Assembly (NCBI GenBank): GCA_028583605.1
Contig: CM053332.1
Coordinates: 15,697,267 to 15,761,266 of the forward strand
Direction: 5' to 3'
DNA: 64,000 nucleotides
Source: Dastarcus helophoroides
Taxonomy: Eukaryota; Arthropoda; Insecta; Coleoptera; Bothrideridae
This document shows positions 11,401 to 23,819 of the stretch, one piece after another. Numbering within the stretch: position 1 is the first letter of the stretch; each line of letters begins with the position of its first letter. The notes beneath the pieces were generated by a model that worked only from the letters and a program-made list of their open reading frames with translations, was not told where the DNA came from and made no database searches. The position numbers were made by a program, and so were the translations under genes.

Positions 11401-14400
11401 AAGAAAACAAAGTGAGTCAAGTCACATTCTGAGAAATTCAGAAAAAAATATAAATCTCGAAAAAAAAAATATCGCATTTTATAGCTACGTTTACAATTGC
11501 AAGTTTGGCAACAAAATAGAAATTAATATTGTAATCATGAGTGCAATATCCAAATTTCAAAAAAAAACTCGCCAATTTGTGAAAAAATAAAAGAAGTTTA
11601 AGCAAAATTTCCAGTTTTTCTGAAAATATCTTTTCCAGCAAAGCACGGAAATTACAAACGATTAAAATTTAAAAAATTCAAATATTCTAGTTAAAGTCGC
11701 AATTTACTTTCGTAAGTTTACCTTTAAGGACGATTTAAACGTGGAAGGTAGAAATTTTGAGAAAAAAGGCAGAAGTAAAATTTTGAAAAAAAGTCAGAAT
11801 TTCTACTAAATAAAGCCATAATTTATTAAAAAATTATAAAAAAAGTAAATATAACCGAAATACTGAAACAAAAATCTAAAATTTTAGGATGTTTGAAATT
11901 TTAAAATTATTTCCAGTAAAATTCTAGAAGAAGTCGAGCTTCTTATATTAATGCCGAAATTTTTAGGTTAAAATGGAAAACATATTTCAAAAATATATAA
12001 AATTACCAAAACCGACAATTGTGTAGTTTGGAATAAAAAAAATAGATTTTAATTAAAAATTGAAAATTTTAGTAAAAAAGCATATTGCACTTTTCAGCAT
12101 TTTTGGGAAAATTTTTTGAGTTTTTAATTCGTTTTCTTAAAATTCGTACTTTTCATTTCAAATTTTTAGTTTTGTATTTAAATTACGACTTGAAATCGGA
12201 TTTCTAAAGAAGGTCGAAATTTTGAGATGAAAATCAAAATATTGGCAACCATTCGGAATCAAAAAATGATGAATCTTTGTAACTTTATATTTTCAGCTTT
12301 TAACTGAATATCTCGAAAAAATAGTTGGAATCCTGAGCAAACAAGGTCAAAATTGCTAAAAAAAAATTATTTTAAAATAAACAAATTTGCAAAAAGGTCA
12401 AAATTTAAAAAAAAAACTTTTTCTTTAAATTATGACTCTTTTCAAAATTTTTACCCAGACTTTTAAGTAAATTTGACTTATTTGAAAAATTCGACTTTCG
12501 ATAATTGTGATTTTTTGAAAAGTTGGAATCTTTCAAAAATGTTGACTCCTTAAAATTGTCTCACTTTTTTCAGAATTTTAACTTTTTTTTTAAATTTCAA
12601 TCTTTTATCATCAAAATTTCGATTGTTTTCAGAACCTGGGAATTCTTTCGAAATTTCAACTTTTTTTTTGCTTCGACTTTCATGTAAATTTGACTTATTT
12701 GAAAAATTCGACTTTCGATAATTGTGATTTTTTGGAAAGTTGGATTTTTTCAAAAATGTTGAGAGATGGTCAAAATTATGTCAACATTTTCAAAAAAATC
12801 GAAATTTTCAAGAAAAAAGTTAAAATTTTCTCTAATTCGTGTTACTCAATTCGCTCAAAATTTAACAAATCAGATTTTAAAAATAAATGCAATTTTCTGG
12901 AAAGCGACTGTTTTTAAAAAAAAAATCGATATTGTATTAGTTCAAAGTTTCGAGAAAAATAAAAATTTTGAAAAAATGTCGGAATTTTCAAAAATGTCGA
13001 GAATATAAAAAAGGTCGAAGTTTTCAAAAAATTTTGTTTTTTTGGAAAGTTGGATTTTTTCAAAAATGTTGATTGCTTAAAATTGTCACACTTCTTTCAG
13101 AATTTCAATTTTTTTTTGAAAATTTTAATCTTTTATTATCAAAATTCGGACTTTTTTTGAATGTTCTGACTTTTCTCAGAACCTGGGACTTCTTTCAAAA
13201 GTACAACTTTTTTCTGAAAATTTCGGCTTTTTTAAAAACTTTAACCTTTTTTAAAAACTTTGCCCTTTATTTAAAAATTTCGATCTTTTATCGCCAAAGT
13301 TTTTCAGAATTTGGACTTTTTTAGAAATTCCAAACTTTTTGTAAAATTTACACTTTTTTTAAAAACATTCTGATTTCTTAATGCTCTCTTTATTGAAAAT
13401 TTTCAATTTTTGAAGAATTTTGACACAAAATTTCGACTTTGTCTAAACATTTTTAATTTTTTCCGGTTTTTTTTCTTAATCCGATTATTTGGAAACACTT
13501 TTTTTTTAATTATGACTCTTTTCAAAATTTTTACCCAGACTCTTAAATAAATTTGACTTATTTGAAAAATTCGATTTTCGATAATTGTGATTTGTTGGAA
13601 AGTTGGATTTTTTCAAAAATGTTGACTCCTTAAAATTGTCTTACTTTTTTCAGAATTTTAACTTTTTTTTTAAATTTCAATCTTTTATCATCAAAATTTC
13701 GACTGTTTTCAGAACCTGGGAATTCTTTCAACTTTTTTCAACTTTTTTTTTTTGCTTCGACTTTTATGTAAGTTTGACTTATTTGAAAAACTCGACTTTC
13801 GATAATTGTGATTTTTGGGAAGTTTGATTTTCTTAAAAATGTTGACTTTTTAAAATTGTCTCACTTTTTTCAGAATTTCAACTTTTGTTTTTGAATATTT
13901 TGATCTTTTGTCATCAAAATTTCAATTTTTTTGTCAAAGTTTTGACTTTTTTTAGAACCTGCGAATTCTTTCGAAATTTTAATTTTTTGACACAAAATTT
14001 CGACCCTGTCTAAACATTTTTAATTTTTTCCGATTTTTTTCTTAATCCGATTATTTGGAAACAATTTTTTTTTAAGTTATGACTCTTTTCAAAATTTTTG
14101 CTTCGACTTTTATGTAAATTTGACTTATTTGAAAAAATCGACATTGGATGATTGTGATTTTTTGAAAAGTTGGATTTTTTCAAAAATATCGACTTCTTAA
14201 AATTGTCTCACTTTTTTCAGAATTTCAACTTTTGTTTTTGAAAATTTTGATATTTTGTCATCAAAATTTCGATTTTTTTCCAAAGTTTTGATTTTTTTCA
14301 GAACCTGCGAATTCTTTCGAAATTTTAATTTTTTGACAGAAAATTTCGACCTTGTCTAAACATTTTTAATTTTTTCCGATTTGTTTTTCCTAATCCGATT

Positions 14401-14900
14401 ATTTGGAAACACTTTTTTTTAAAAGTTATGACTCTTTTCAAAATTTTTGCTTCGACTTTTATGTAAATTTGACTTATTTTAAAAATTCGACTTTCGATAA
14501 TTGTGAATTTTTGGAAAGTTGGATTTTCTCAAAAAAGTTGACTTAAAATTGTCTCACTTTTTTCAGAATTTCAACTTTTGTTTTTAAATATTTTGATCTT
14601 TTGTCATCAAGATTTCGATTTTTTTTTCAAAGTTTTGACTTTTTTCAGAACTTGGGAATTCTTTTGAACTTTCAATTTTTTTCTTGAAAGTTTCGAATGT
14701 TTTTGACAACTTCGACCTTTTTTGCAAATTTTCGACCTTTTTTGAAAACTTGGACCATTGTTGAAAACTTCAACCCTTTCTTAAATTCTCGACATTTTTG
14801 AAAATACCAACCTTTGGTCAAAATTTTTATTTTTTTCGAAACGTATTTTTGTAACATCGATCTTTTTGAAAAATTCGCCTTTTCCAGAAAATTGCGTTTA
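11400..14900. repeat. Low-complexity A/T tract, mainly T-rich, with nested direct duplications
   Basis: The same degenerate word as at 4500-8020. From about 12430 onward it is T-rich on the plus strand. A unit of about 350 bp containing TGCTTCGACTTTTATGTAA is repeated near 13755, 14098 and 14449. A related copy of the stretch at 12430-12760 recurs at 13510-13860, about 1080 bp later. Short Phe/Lys-rich frames are artefacts. The first part (11400-12400) is A-rich and less regular. Confidence 0.65.
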
Positions 14901-15895
14901 TTTTTTTAAATGTGATTTGTTAAATCGCGAAATTTTTGAGCGAACTGAGTAAAATGAATTTGAGAAAATTTTAACTTTTCTTAAAAAACTTTCGATTTTT
15001 TAAAAATTTTGACACCTAGTTCAAAATTGCAACTTTCTTTTCTCAAAATTTTGGATTTTTTGCAAAACCTATTTATTTTGACATACTTTTGCTTCGTAAC
15101 TTTCAGTTTGCCTGCTCAAAAAAGTCGAATTTTAAGGAATAGTGAAATTTCGAAAAACTAAATAAATAACGAAGAATTTTGAAATAAAATTTCAAAATTT
15201 GAAAAAAGTCAGATTTCGATAATTGCAGCGAAATTGTAAAAACAAATTCGAAATTGCAAAAAAAAGGCTAATTTTGTGAAAAGAGACAAATGTTGAGAAA
15301 AAAAGTCCATATTTAGAAAAAAATTCGAAATTTCAAGAACGCACGAATTTAAAAAAATGGAAATTTTTAGAAAAATGACAAGTTTTGGGGAAAACAAAAT
15401 GGAATTTTTTACAGAAGCTTAAAAAGTCGATTTTTTCGAATAGTTATTTTTGAAAAAACAGTCGAAATTCCGAAAAAAGACGACTTTCGAGGTAAATGTG
15501 AAATTTTGAGAATATCGTTTCGCGTTGAATGTGAAATTTTGAGAAATTGTCAAATGTTTTACAGAAGCTCAAAAAGTCGATTTTTTCGAATAGTTATTTT
15601 TGAAAAAATAGTCAAAATTCCAAAAAAAGACGAATTTCGAGGAAAATATGAAATTTCGAGAAATAGACATCGTTTCGCGTTGAATGTGAAATTGTCAAAT
15701 TTTGATAATTGCAGAGAAATTGTAAAAACAAATTCGAAATTGCAAAACGAAAAGGCTAATTTGGTGAAAAGAGACAAATTTTGAGAAAAAAAGTCCATAT
15801 TTAGCAAAAATGTGCATATTTAGAAAAAAATTCGAAGTTTCAAGAACGCACGAATTTTGAAAAAAAAATTGATATTTCTGGAAAAAGTCCTTTTT
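14900..15895. repeat. Low-complexity tract, polarity switch to A-rich, 486-bp direct duplication
   Basis: Near 14900-15110 the T-rich bias changes to A-rich on the plus strand. The stretch around AATTGCAGCGAAATTG (15221) recurs at 15707, a 486-bp period. It is the reverse complement of material at 5820-6180 and 7550-7660, so the tract is an inverted relative of the one at 4500-8020. Confidence 0.6.
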
Positions 15896-16030
15896 GTTAT
15901 ATATAAATTATAGTTTGATTGCTTGAACCAAGGGGGGCAGGTTCATGCCCTGACCTATTCTAGTTACATTAATATATTATTAAATTTTATTTTGCAGAAA
16001 GGAAACAAAGCACTTGGTAGTTTGGTCTAA
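15895..16030 (+). repeat. End module of the dispersed A/T repeat
   Basis: A complex-sequence module follows the A-rich tract: ATATAAATT.., TGCTTGAACCAAGGGG, a variable gap, then GCAGAAAGGAAACAAAGCA. The same order of words follows the A-rich tracts at 33660-33790 (ACTCGAACCAAAGGGG, then GTAGAAAGGAACTAAAGCA) and at 36140-36270. The recurrence shows that the low-complexity tract and this module travel together. Confidence 0.55.
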
Positions 16031-16740
16031 GAATGCACACGATACTTCGATATTTTCGATTCGACGTTCGATATTTTTGTATCGGTACTTTCGTTCCGAT
16101 GTATCGACGGTATCAATATATTCTTTCAATGTGTCGATTGATAAAACGAATTTAAAAAATCTTACTTTTTCGACGGTTAAAATTTATTTAAAGACTCTCT
16201 AATATGTCACCCGATTTTATTCACTATTTCATAGTCACTAGTTTATTTAATTTGTTTAAATAACTCGATTTTTTAAATATCGCTTTTTTGAAGTTTCTGT
16301 TCTTTTAAATTTATACATTTTCTAAAATTTTAACCTTTTTCAAAGTTTCGCCTCTTCAAACTTTCGACTTTTCCGAAAATTTTAATTTTTTCAAAATTTT
16401 GCCCACTTCACTTTACTGAAAATTTTAATTTTTTTTACGGTTGTTCAATGTATCGGACACGAAATTTGACTTTTTAAACATTTCAATTTTTTAATTTAAA
16501 ATTTCTAAAATTTCAACTTCTCTGGAAAAAATATCGAGTTATTTTAATAAATTTTTCTAATATTCCGATTTTATTTCCAAATTGTGAATTTTTTATCAAC
16601 ATTTTCACTTTTTCAAAACTTTCGCTTTAAATTTTTTTTCACTTTCACTTTTTTCAAAATTTTACGTTTTTGATAACTTCGTCTCTTTGAATATTTCGTC
16701 TTTTCTAATCATTTCGACTTATTTTTAAAATCTTTCGGTT
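16031..16740. other. AT-rich sequence, no gene seen
   Basis: Part is a CGAT-rich quasi-repeat (16040-16110). The rest is T-rich low-complexity DNA similar to, but less regular than, the neighbouring tracts. Confidence 0.35.
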
Positions 16741-18330
16741 TCCAACATTTGTCATTAAAGTACATGTAGAAGAAACAAGTCACCAATGAAATCTGGAGGG
16801 ATTCAGTCAAAGTTTTATCATCACGACTGTAAGAGAACCCAAAAGAGTCAATGTGTGTTTTGGAGCTGAGCTCCAGATGTAAGAACAATACTCCAGCTTT
16901 GGTCTAACTTGTTATGGAGAACGCATATCTCATGGTCTGGATTTTCTGGATTCTGGATTCGTTGCGGGTTGCCTAAAGTTTAGGCCAGCACTTAGGTCAT
17001 CCTTTCCTGGCCCATTGTGCTATCCCCGTGATTGAAATGTACTTGGTCATTCATTCAGCCACCTAACCTTGTTAAGAAACTAAAGAACGTCTCTTGGATG
17101 CGGACGGTCTCTCAAACTGGCCACACTAGGCCAGAAGTCCCCCAGTGTGGATCCTCTGATTGATGCTAGTGCCGGGCAGTGACACATCACGTGCTCGACA
17201 CTCTCATCTTCTTCTAAATACCCTCTGCAACTCGGGTCGTTTATAATTCTGTGAAGGTGTTTGTTTAATCGACAGTGACCTGTCCATATCCCTACAAGTT
17301 TTCTAAGATTATTCCTTGAGACTTGTAGGTATAGTTTTGCCCTTTCCCTGCACAGCATTCTAATGAATGCGTGAGTTTGTCGGCATGTTGTTATTGATGC
17401 TCATATGGCTTTGTGTTTACGATAAATTTCCTCGTTAAGTAGGGATCTTAAGGTTGATCTTGCCAGGGGAAGGGTTGGTTCTGGTCCCTCCGAACCCTTC
17501 CTCGCCAGTTTGTCAGCGCGTTCGTTTCCCTCTTTTCCAGAATTTCCTTTGATCCATATTATATCGATTGCATTCTCTTGTGATAGACATTCTAAAGCTA
17601 GGTGACAGTTCCATACCAGCACTGAGTTTGTTTTCACATTTCTCAGGGCCTTAAGGGCTGCCTGGCTGTCCGTCTTTATTTGGATATATTTTCCTGTAAT
17701 GTTCAGTTGCGTCATTTGCGTCATATAAAATTCCCAACATATCCGCTTGGAAGATTGTTGAGTTTTTATCTAGCTTAATACTTATATTTAGGTTTAGGTC
17801 TTCCGAGAAGATTCCTGCTCCAGTGTGTACTTACGTCTGGCATCCTTGTTTGTAGTTCTTCCATTTTTATACGGTAGGATTTGCGTATCTGATGGTATGT
17901 GAAGTATTTCCTAGCTCGAAAAAGAAAATTAAGCTTTTTGAAAGTTGAAAGAAGGATTTAGCGATGGTGCACCCGCAGTCGCTCCAACAAAAAATGCTGC
18001 TTACATTGATTCCTAAAATAGAAAGATTAGATCTTCATGATTTTGCCATCCATGGGGATCTTAGCTTTACTCTCACTTGATGATTTCCTATAAACAGCAA
18101 CAGCAACTTGAGATTTTAAAGCACTGAAGTCACTCTCTCCACATTACAGACCAATGAGATCGTGATTAATCAATCATCTATATCTTCTGTTCTCTTAGTC
18201 TATCTGAACCAACGACAAATTTTGTTTTGATGTAGATATGGATAACATTATTATCCATAAAGAGATAAACTGACAATTGCAGTTAAGAGGTATGTAACAG
18301 GGTGGGATACTGAATATAGAAAGGAACACT
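16740..18330 (-). pseudogene. LINE reverse transcriptase copy, decayed, interrupted by a nested second LINE
   Basis: Pieces at 16740-16915 (C-terminal part) and 17880-18330 (palm and thumb) align in order with the LINE at 2205-3515 on the minus strand. The DSIQRR-side word AGAGTCAATGTGTGTTTTGG, the TGGTCTAACTTG hinge, the GATGGTGCACCCGCAGTCG region and the region of the YADD motif are all recognisable but frame-shifted. The hinge TCTAACTTG at 16905-16914 resumes after about 17880 (GCGTATCTGATGG), so the RNase-H fragment between them was inserted here. Not functional. Confidence 0.7.
16920..17880 (-). pseudogene. Second LINE: RNase H and C-terminal zinc-knuckle-like region
   Basis: Two minus-strand frames. 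17401-17724 encodes an RNase H-like segment: IKTDSQAALKALRN (catalytic Asp in DSQ), WNCHLALECL, and IIWIKGNSGKEGNERADKLA. The usual His of the GHSG motif is Asn here. 17080-17358 encodes the conserved C-terminus: GIWTGHCRLNKHL, CRGYLEEDESVEHVMCHCPA, and a trailing DFWPSV. This arrangement is typical of insect LINEs with a 3' RNase H domain (I/R1/LOA-like groups). The reverse transcriptase is absent, so the copy is 5'-truncated. The fragment lies nested in the other LINE copy. The same 3' region recurs at 23530-23745 and 39873-40205. Confidence 0.8.
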
Positions 18331-18640
18331 CTTTTCAAGTTCCAGTCCAGATTCATTGGTCATAAATTGAAGGAAATTGGTCTCGCAATCTCACTCATGC
18401 AATGATTGGTTCAAAAACTTTATTTGTTAGCATGCAACATGGTAATCCTTCATAGATATAGAACAGAACCACAGATGGATATATCTCCAAAATTGTGTGA
18501 AACTGTATTAAGATCATGAATCCGTAGAATGGAGGCAGTTTAAAATATGCAACAACAATCGAGATTATCAAGGCATGAATCTCAGCAAGGCGTTCGTTAC
18601 ATAGAAGACTTAATAAAGAAGTCTGCAGAAGCACTCGTAC
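18331..18640. other. No gene seen
   Basis: A minus-strand frame of 105 codons (18395-18712) lacks any recognisable motif. I see no splice or homology support. Confidence 0.3.
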
Positions 18641-19140
18641 TTTGACGCCAGCCACACAAAAAACCCACGAGGTGTATCCATGAACGTGTCGGCCAAGAAT
18701 GAAAATGGGCATTCGTTCCGACCATTAGCCGAGCGGTGGCGTTCCCCGTAATGACGGCCACTCTCTTCGTTTTTAATTCTTTTTGTTTAGCTGTGCGTGT
18801 CTTGCCAGCGACGAACAGGCGCCAACTTTTCATTATACTGTTGATTAAAGCAGAGCTGGACCGACAGAGGCTTTCGCGGGTCCTTTGCCGGATACGTCAC
18901 AGTGCCCACTAATTAAGCCCTCATGATGGCTAATTAGAAAAAGCCGCTAGAATTACCGCCGCCTCATCTAAGGCATCGTGGGACCGATAATTGAACTGAC
19001 CACTGGTCCGATCTGCCGGTTGGTTGGTAGCGTCGCGTCGGGTTCAGTGTCGCCTTTCTTTGCAGTTGCATGGGCATAGGATACTGTTTCAATTAGCCAA
19101 TAAATCACCCTTTATTCGCAGCACCACCCTTACTGAAATA
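18640..19140. promoter_or_regulatory. Candidate conserved non-coding element with paired homeodomain-type sites
   Basis: An island of balanced composition holding CTAATTAA (18909-18916) and CTAATTAG (18930-18937), an inverted pair of TAATTA-core sites, followed by GC-rich blocks. TAATTA is the core recognised by many homeodomain proteins. With a developmental regulator in the window this is a plausible enhancer, but only a comparison with another insect would show it. Confidence 0.3.
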
Positions 19141-19436
19141 ATTAACCGCTTGCTGTTATATGTCAAGTTCAAACTATCGATTGTATGCTTCTGGTGAATT
19201 CGTAATGTCAATTCAAACAGAGGAGACCAATAACACTTGCAAATAAATTACTGATGATGATGCACTACTCTATTCTACCAGAGTGGGACGAAGCGCATGC
19301 AAATCATTTATTATCGTTTGGATCTGAAGACCTCCACGGAGCTAAATCTTGAACATATTTTTGCACCTTGAGTTGTGACATGCATTTATTGGTTTACCAT
19401 GAAGAATGAGGAGGTATTCTTTGATCATGGAGTACC

Positions 19437-19692
19437 TTTTGATATTCTGCGCCTAGCTTCTGAATTTTGTCGCTCTTAATATACAGGTCTGTCAGTCATG
19501 GCTTGTGACTCAAATTTGTGACAAATTCAACGTAATCGCTGCTTGGGGCAATCTATGAGGTTGTCACCCTTCGATATTCTGTGCTTTGCTTCTAAATTTT
19601 GTCACTTCTAATGTACAGGTCTATCAGTCACTGTTTGTGACTCATGGTTGTGACCAATTCAACGCAATCGCTCTTGGGGTAATCTATATCAA
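19437..19692 (+). repeat. Tandem duplication, two units of about 132 bp
   Basis: GATATTCTGCGCCTAGCTTC at 19441 recurs as GATATTCTGTGCTTTGCTTC at 19573. Both are followed by AATTTTGTC, TACAGGTCT.TCAGTCA, GTGAC and TTCAACG.AATCGCT. The two units differ by point changes only. No coding potential. Confidence 0.8.
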
Positions 19693-20418
19693 TACTTGAT
19701 AGAAGGTAACTAAAAATCTGGATTTGTGGAAGAAGCAGCGGCCAAAGAAAATACCAAAACAAGCAAAGGAAATTAGCATAACTTCGCTTCTTTGCTTCTG
19801 CTTTCTTCTATCTTCTGATACAGTCAATCTTCTGCAATTGATTCAAGTCATCACTTTTCTGCTGAATGAGTATTCTAGAAAATTTGATTAGACCAGTCTA
19901 TCTACATCATAAATTTGAATTTGATTGTCATGTCTTTGCTGCAGCAATTTTCACAGTGTATTTAATCAATCTGCCATCAAATAGAACATCATTTTAAATA
20001 ACCTTGATACTTGAATGGAAAATGGACGTGGCAATTTAAATAAAAAAGTGCACTTGTTTATAACAAGCTATTAATTGACACAGCATTACGAGCATATTAT
20101 TCATCTATTTATTAATAAATGATAGGGACAAAGAAATGTAAACAATACATCACAATGCATACATACATATTGGTTTGACAGAAAATGAAATGCGTTTTTA
20201 ATGGTCGTATACCGACATAATGAAACACGAATGCAACGAAATCGTAATGGGGAATTGATTGGTGCGCAGGAGGTAAAGGGCTGACGATGGTTTAACAAGA
20301 CAGCTGGCGAGGGTGGCTGGCCGAACCACATATGACGGAGGGCTTTGTGGCCACCTCGCCATATAAGTCTGCTTTACGGTTCTTTAGCACCATATTATCG
20401 GCTTTAGTATTTATCATG
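19693..20418. other. Unique non-coding DNA
   Basis: No gene or repeat seen. The part from 20100 to 20400 has short minus-strand frames without recognisable motifs. Confidence 0.3.
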
Positions 20419-22913
20419 ATGATGGCCGAATCGCATGACGATGTCAATTTTAATAGTTTGCCAATTGTGGGATCTGACACGATAGAACCATCTTCCAATT
20501 GATAATCATTTGATATTCAATCAACTGATAACCATTGGAAACGTGATACAAGGACTGGAGGATATCAACATCATGAAACAATTCTTACCAAATTTACCTC
20601 TCAGAGCATTTTTTCGAATAAAAGGATACAATGCTCATCGTTCTTATCATTTTATCCCCTCAGCTACTGATTTTCTTTAGAGATCAAATTATATCAACTC
20701 TGGAGTACTGCTCTTATTTCTGAAGCTCAGTCCAAAAACGTAAAGCTTTTCTGGATTATATTCAATTAAAAACAATTTAATGATACTATTTATCATTCAA
20801 AGGTCTGAGTCTTTTCAAACACTGGAGCACATACGATGATGGCCGAATCGCATGACGATGTCAATTTTAATAGTTTGCCAATTGTGGGATCTGACACGAT
20901 AGAACCATCTTCTAATTGATAATCATTTGATATTCAATCAATGGATAACCTTTGGAAACATGGTACAAGGACTGGAGGATATCAACATCATGAAACAATT
21001 CTTACCAAATTTACCTCTCAGAGCATTTTTTCGAATCAAAGGATACAATGCTCATCGCTCTTATCATTTTATCCCATCAGCTACTGATTTTCTTTAGAGA
21101 TCAAATTATGTCCATTCTGGAGTGCTGCTCTTATTTCTGAAGCTCAGTCCCAAAACGTAAAACTTTTCTGGATGATATTCAATTAAAAACAATTTAATGA
21201 TACTATTTATCATTCAAAGGTTTGAGTCTCTTCAAACACTGGAGCACGTACGATGATGGTCGAATCGAATGACGATGTCAATTTTAATAGCTTGCCAATT
21301 GTGCGATCTGACACGATAGAACTATCTTCCAATTGATAATCATTTGATATTCAATCAATTGATAACCATTGGAAACGTGGTACAAGAACTGGAGGATATC
21401 AACATCATGAAACAATTTTTACCAAATTTACCTCTCAGAGCATTTTTTCGAATCAAAGGACACAATGCCTATCGTTCATATCATTTTATCCCATCAGCTA
21501 CTGATTTTCTTTAGAGATCAAGTTATATGAACTCTGAAGTATTGCTCTTATTTCTAAAGCTCAGTCCAAAAAAGTAAAGCTTTTCTAGATTATATTCAAC
21601 TGAAAATAATTTAATGATACTATTTATCATTCAAAGGTCTGAGCCTCTTCAAACACTGGAGCACATACGATGATAACCGAATCGCATGACGATGTCAATT
21701 TTAATAGTTTGCCAATTGTGCGATCTGACACGATAGAACCATCTTCCAATTGATATTCAATCAATTGATAATCATTGGAAACATGGTACAAGAACTGGAG
21801 GATATCAACATTTTGAAACAATTCTTACCAAATTTACCTCTCAGAGCATTTTTCGAATCAAAGGATACAATGCTCATCGTTCATATCATTTTATCCCATC
21901 AGCTACTGATTTTCTTTAGAGATCAAGTTATATGAACTCTGGAGTATTGCTCTTATTTCGGAAGCTCAGTCCAAAAAAGTAAAGCTTTTCTAGATTATAT
22001 TCAACTGAAATTAATTTAATGATACTATTTATCATTCAAAGGTCTGAGTTTCTTCAAACACTGGAGCACATACGATGATCACCGAATCGCATGACGATGT
22101 CAATTTTAATAGTTTGGCAATTGTGCGATCTGACAGAATAGAACCATCTTCCAATTGATAATCATTTGATATCCAATCAGTTGATAACCATTGGAAACGT
22201 GATACAAGGACTGGAGGATATCAACATCATGAAACAATTCTTACCAAATTTACCTCTCAGAGCATTTTTTTGAATCAAAGGATACAATGCTTATCGTTCT
22301 TATCATTTTATCCCATCAGCTACTGATTTTCTTTAGAGATCAAGTTATATCAACTCTGGAGTACTGCTCTTATTTCTGAAGCTCAGTCCAAAAACGTAAA
22401 GCTTTTCTAGATTATATTCAACTGAAAATAATTTAATGATACTATTTATCATTCAAAGGTCTGAGTCTCTTCAAACACTGGAGCACATACGATGATTGCC
22501 GAATTGCATGACGATGTCAATTTTAATAGTTTGGTAATTGTGCGATCTGACACGATAGAACTATCTTCCAATTGATAATCATTTGATATTCAATCAATTG
22601 ATAACCATTGGAAACGTGGACAAGAACTGGAGGATATCATCATCTTGAAACAATTCTTACCAAATTTACCTCTCAGAAGCTGAGCATTTTTTCGAATTAA
22701 AGGCTACATTTCTCGTCGTTCTTATCATTTTATCCCATCAGCTACTGATTTTCTTTAGAGCCCAAGTTATATCAATTCTGAAGTACTGCTCTTATTTCTG
22801 CAGCTTAGCCCAAAAACATAAACCTTTTCTGGATTATATTCAACTAAAAACAAATCAATGACACTATTTATCATTTAAAGATCTGAGTCTCTTTAAATAC
22901 TGGAGCACATACG
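20419..22913 (+). repeat. 417-bp tandem array derived from a LINE reverse-transcriptase segment, six units
   Basis: The word GATGTCAATTTTAATAG occurs at 20440, 20857, 21274, 21691, 22096 and 22513. The spacing is 417, 417, 417, 405 and 417 bp. The unit contains a recognisable piece of the window's LINE: in the fourth unit HQLLIFFRDQVI is followed by TLEYC, matching HQLLTLYKAQVRPTLEYC elsewhere. Downstream come the remains of SS.PKH.LALLDSIQ and of SLETLEH. Stops and frame breaks are present. The rest of the unit (near the ATTGATAATCATTTGATATT words) is not recognisable as LINE. The array is followed directly by the LINE C-terminal tail (22914-23250), so it expanded inside one plus-strand LINE copy. 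Confidence 0.9.
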
Positions 22914-23250
22914 GTCATTTGTCTTAGTTCGACAAGTATTTTCATGAAAGATGCTTCCAAGTACTAATGGTTCTGATGCCCCCAAGAGCTTCATTCCTAA
23001 TTTATACAAAACAGTTTTGTTTACATTAGGAATGTAGTGGAACGTGGAATAGTGAGAACTTGTATTCATTGACTGCTTTTTTTTCGTAGAACTTCCAAAC
23101 TCTGGAATTCGTTCCCAAATGGAAGAATTTTCCAGATATAACTTACAACTTGGTTATCTTCTTACTGGCAGTCTTCCAAAGACATAATAGGGTTCTCCTT
23201 TGCGAGTGTGGATTGCAAAAAATCAGATAGGTCTGATCTTAAACCGTGAA
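22914..23250 (+). pseudogene. LINE C-terminal tail downstream of the 417-bp array
   Basis: It continues the LINE frame after the array: a tyrosine-rich segment at the position of FYKYYHGRCS (CAAGTATTTTCATGAAAGATG), then a Pro/Arg segment. Later it has the RTSKLWN-like TTCGTAGAACTTCCAAACTC, and it ends near TTTGCGAGTGTGGATT, equivalent to FASGL. Frame-shifted and non-functional. Confidence 0.65.
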
Positions 23251-23530
23251 TAGCATATATGGTCCAAGTGTCTGAGCATCATAACATTGGTCGTAAAGCA
23301 GATTTTTTTCCAAACATGACATAACATCTATTTATTTTCACCTGCTATTAACAATGACCCCATGATATATCAGGTTTACCCTTTTTGAGTTTATTGTATT
23401 AAACAAAATGATTAAACTGAATGACTCCGAAAATTGATATATGAATCTTGCCACCTAAAACCAAAGAATATTAAAAAAACACAACAACATCCGCTCTAAC
23501 TCATTTCGATAGCCAATTTTTGAAAATTTC
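23251..23530. mobile_element. Spacer and partial fold-back A fragment
   Basis: 23251-23435 holds nothing recognised. From about 23436 there is a truncated arm of fold-back element A (CCTAAAACCAAAGAATATTA, CACAACAACATCCGCTCTAA, then TTTCGATAGCCAA) lacking the hammerhead-like core. Confidence 0.5.
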
Positions 23531-23745
23531 TGGATTCTGGATTCGTTGTGGGTTGCCTAAAGGTTAGGCCAACACTTGGGCCACCCTTTTCAGGCATATT
23601 GCGCTATCTTCGTGATTGAGGTGTCCTTGGTCATACATTCAGCCACCCAACCTTGTTGAGAAACTGAAGAACGTCCCTTGGATGCGCCTCTCTCAAACTG
23701 GCCACACTAGGCCAGAAGTTTACCAGCGTGGATCCTCTAATTTTT
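23530..23745 (-). pseudogene. 3' fragment of the RNase H-bearing LINE
   Basis: About 215 bp closely matches 16945-17155, including GATTCGTTGTGGGTTGCCTA, the CATTCAGCCACCCAACC word and CAAACTGGCCACACTAGGCC. It is a truncated copy in the same minus orientation. Its low-coordinate end is the element's 3' end. Confidence 0.75.
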
Positions 23746-23819
23746 GAAGATAACCAAGGACCAGTCAATTCTCACCAAAATTAATGACTCCGATTTACAC
23801 AAGAACAGGAAACTTCTCC

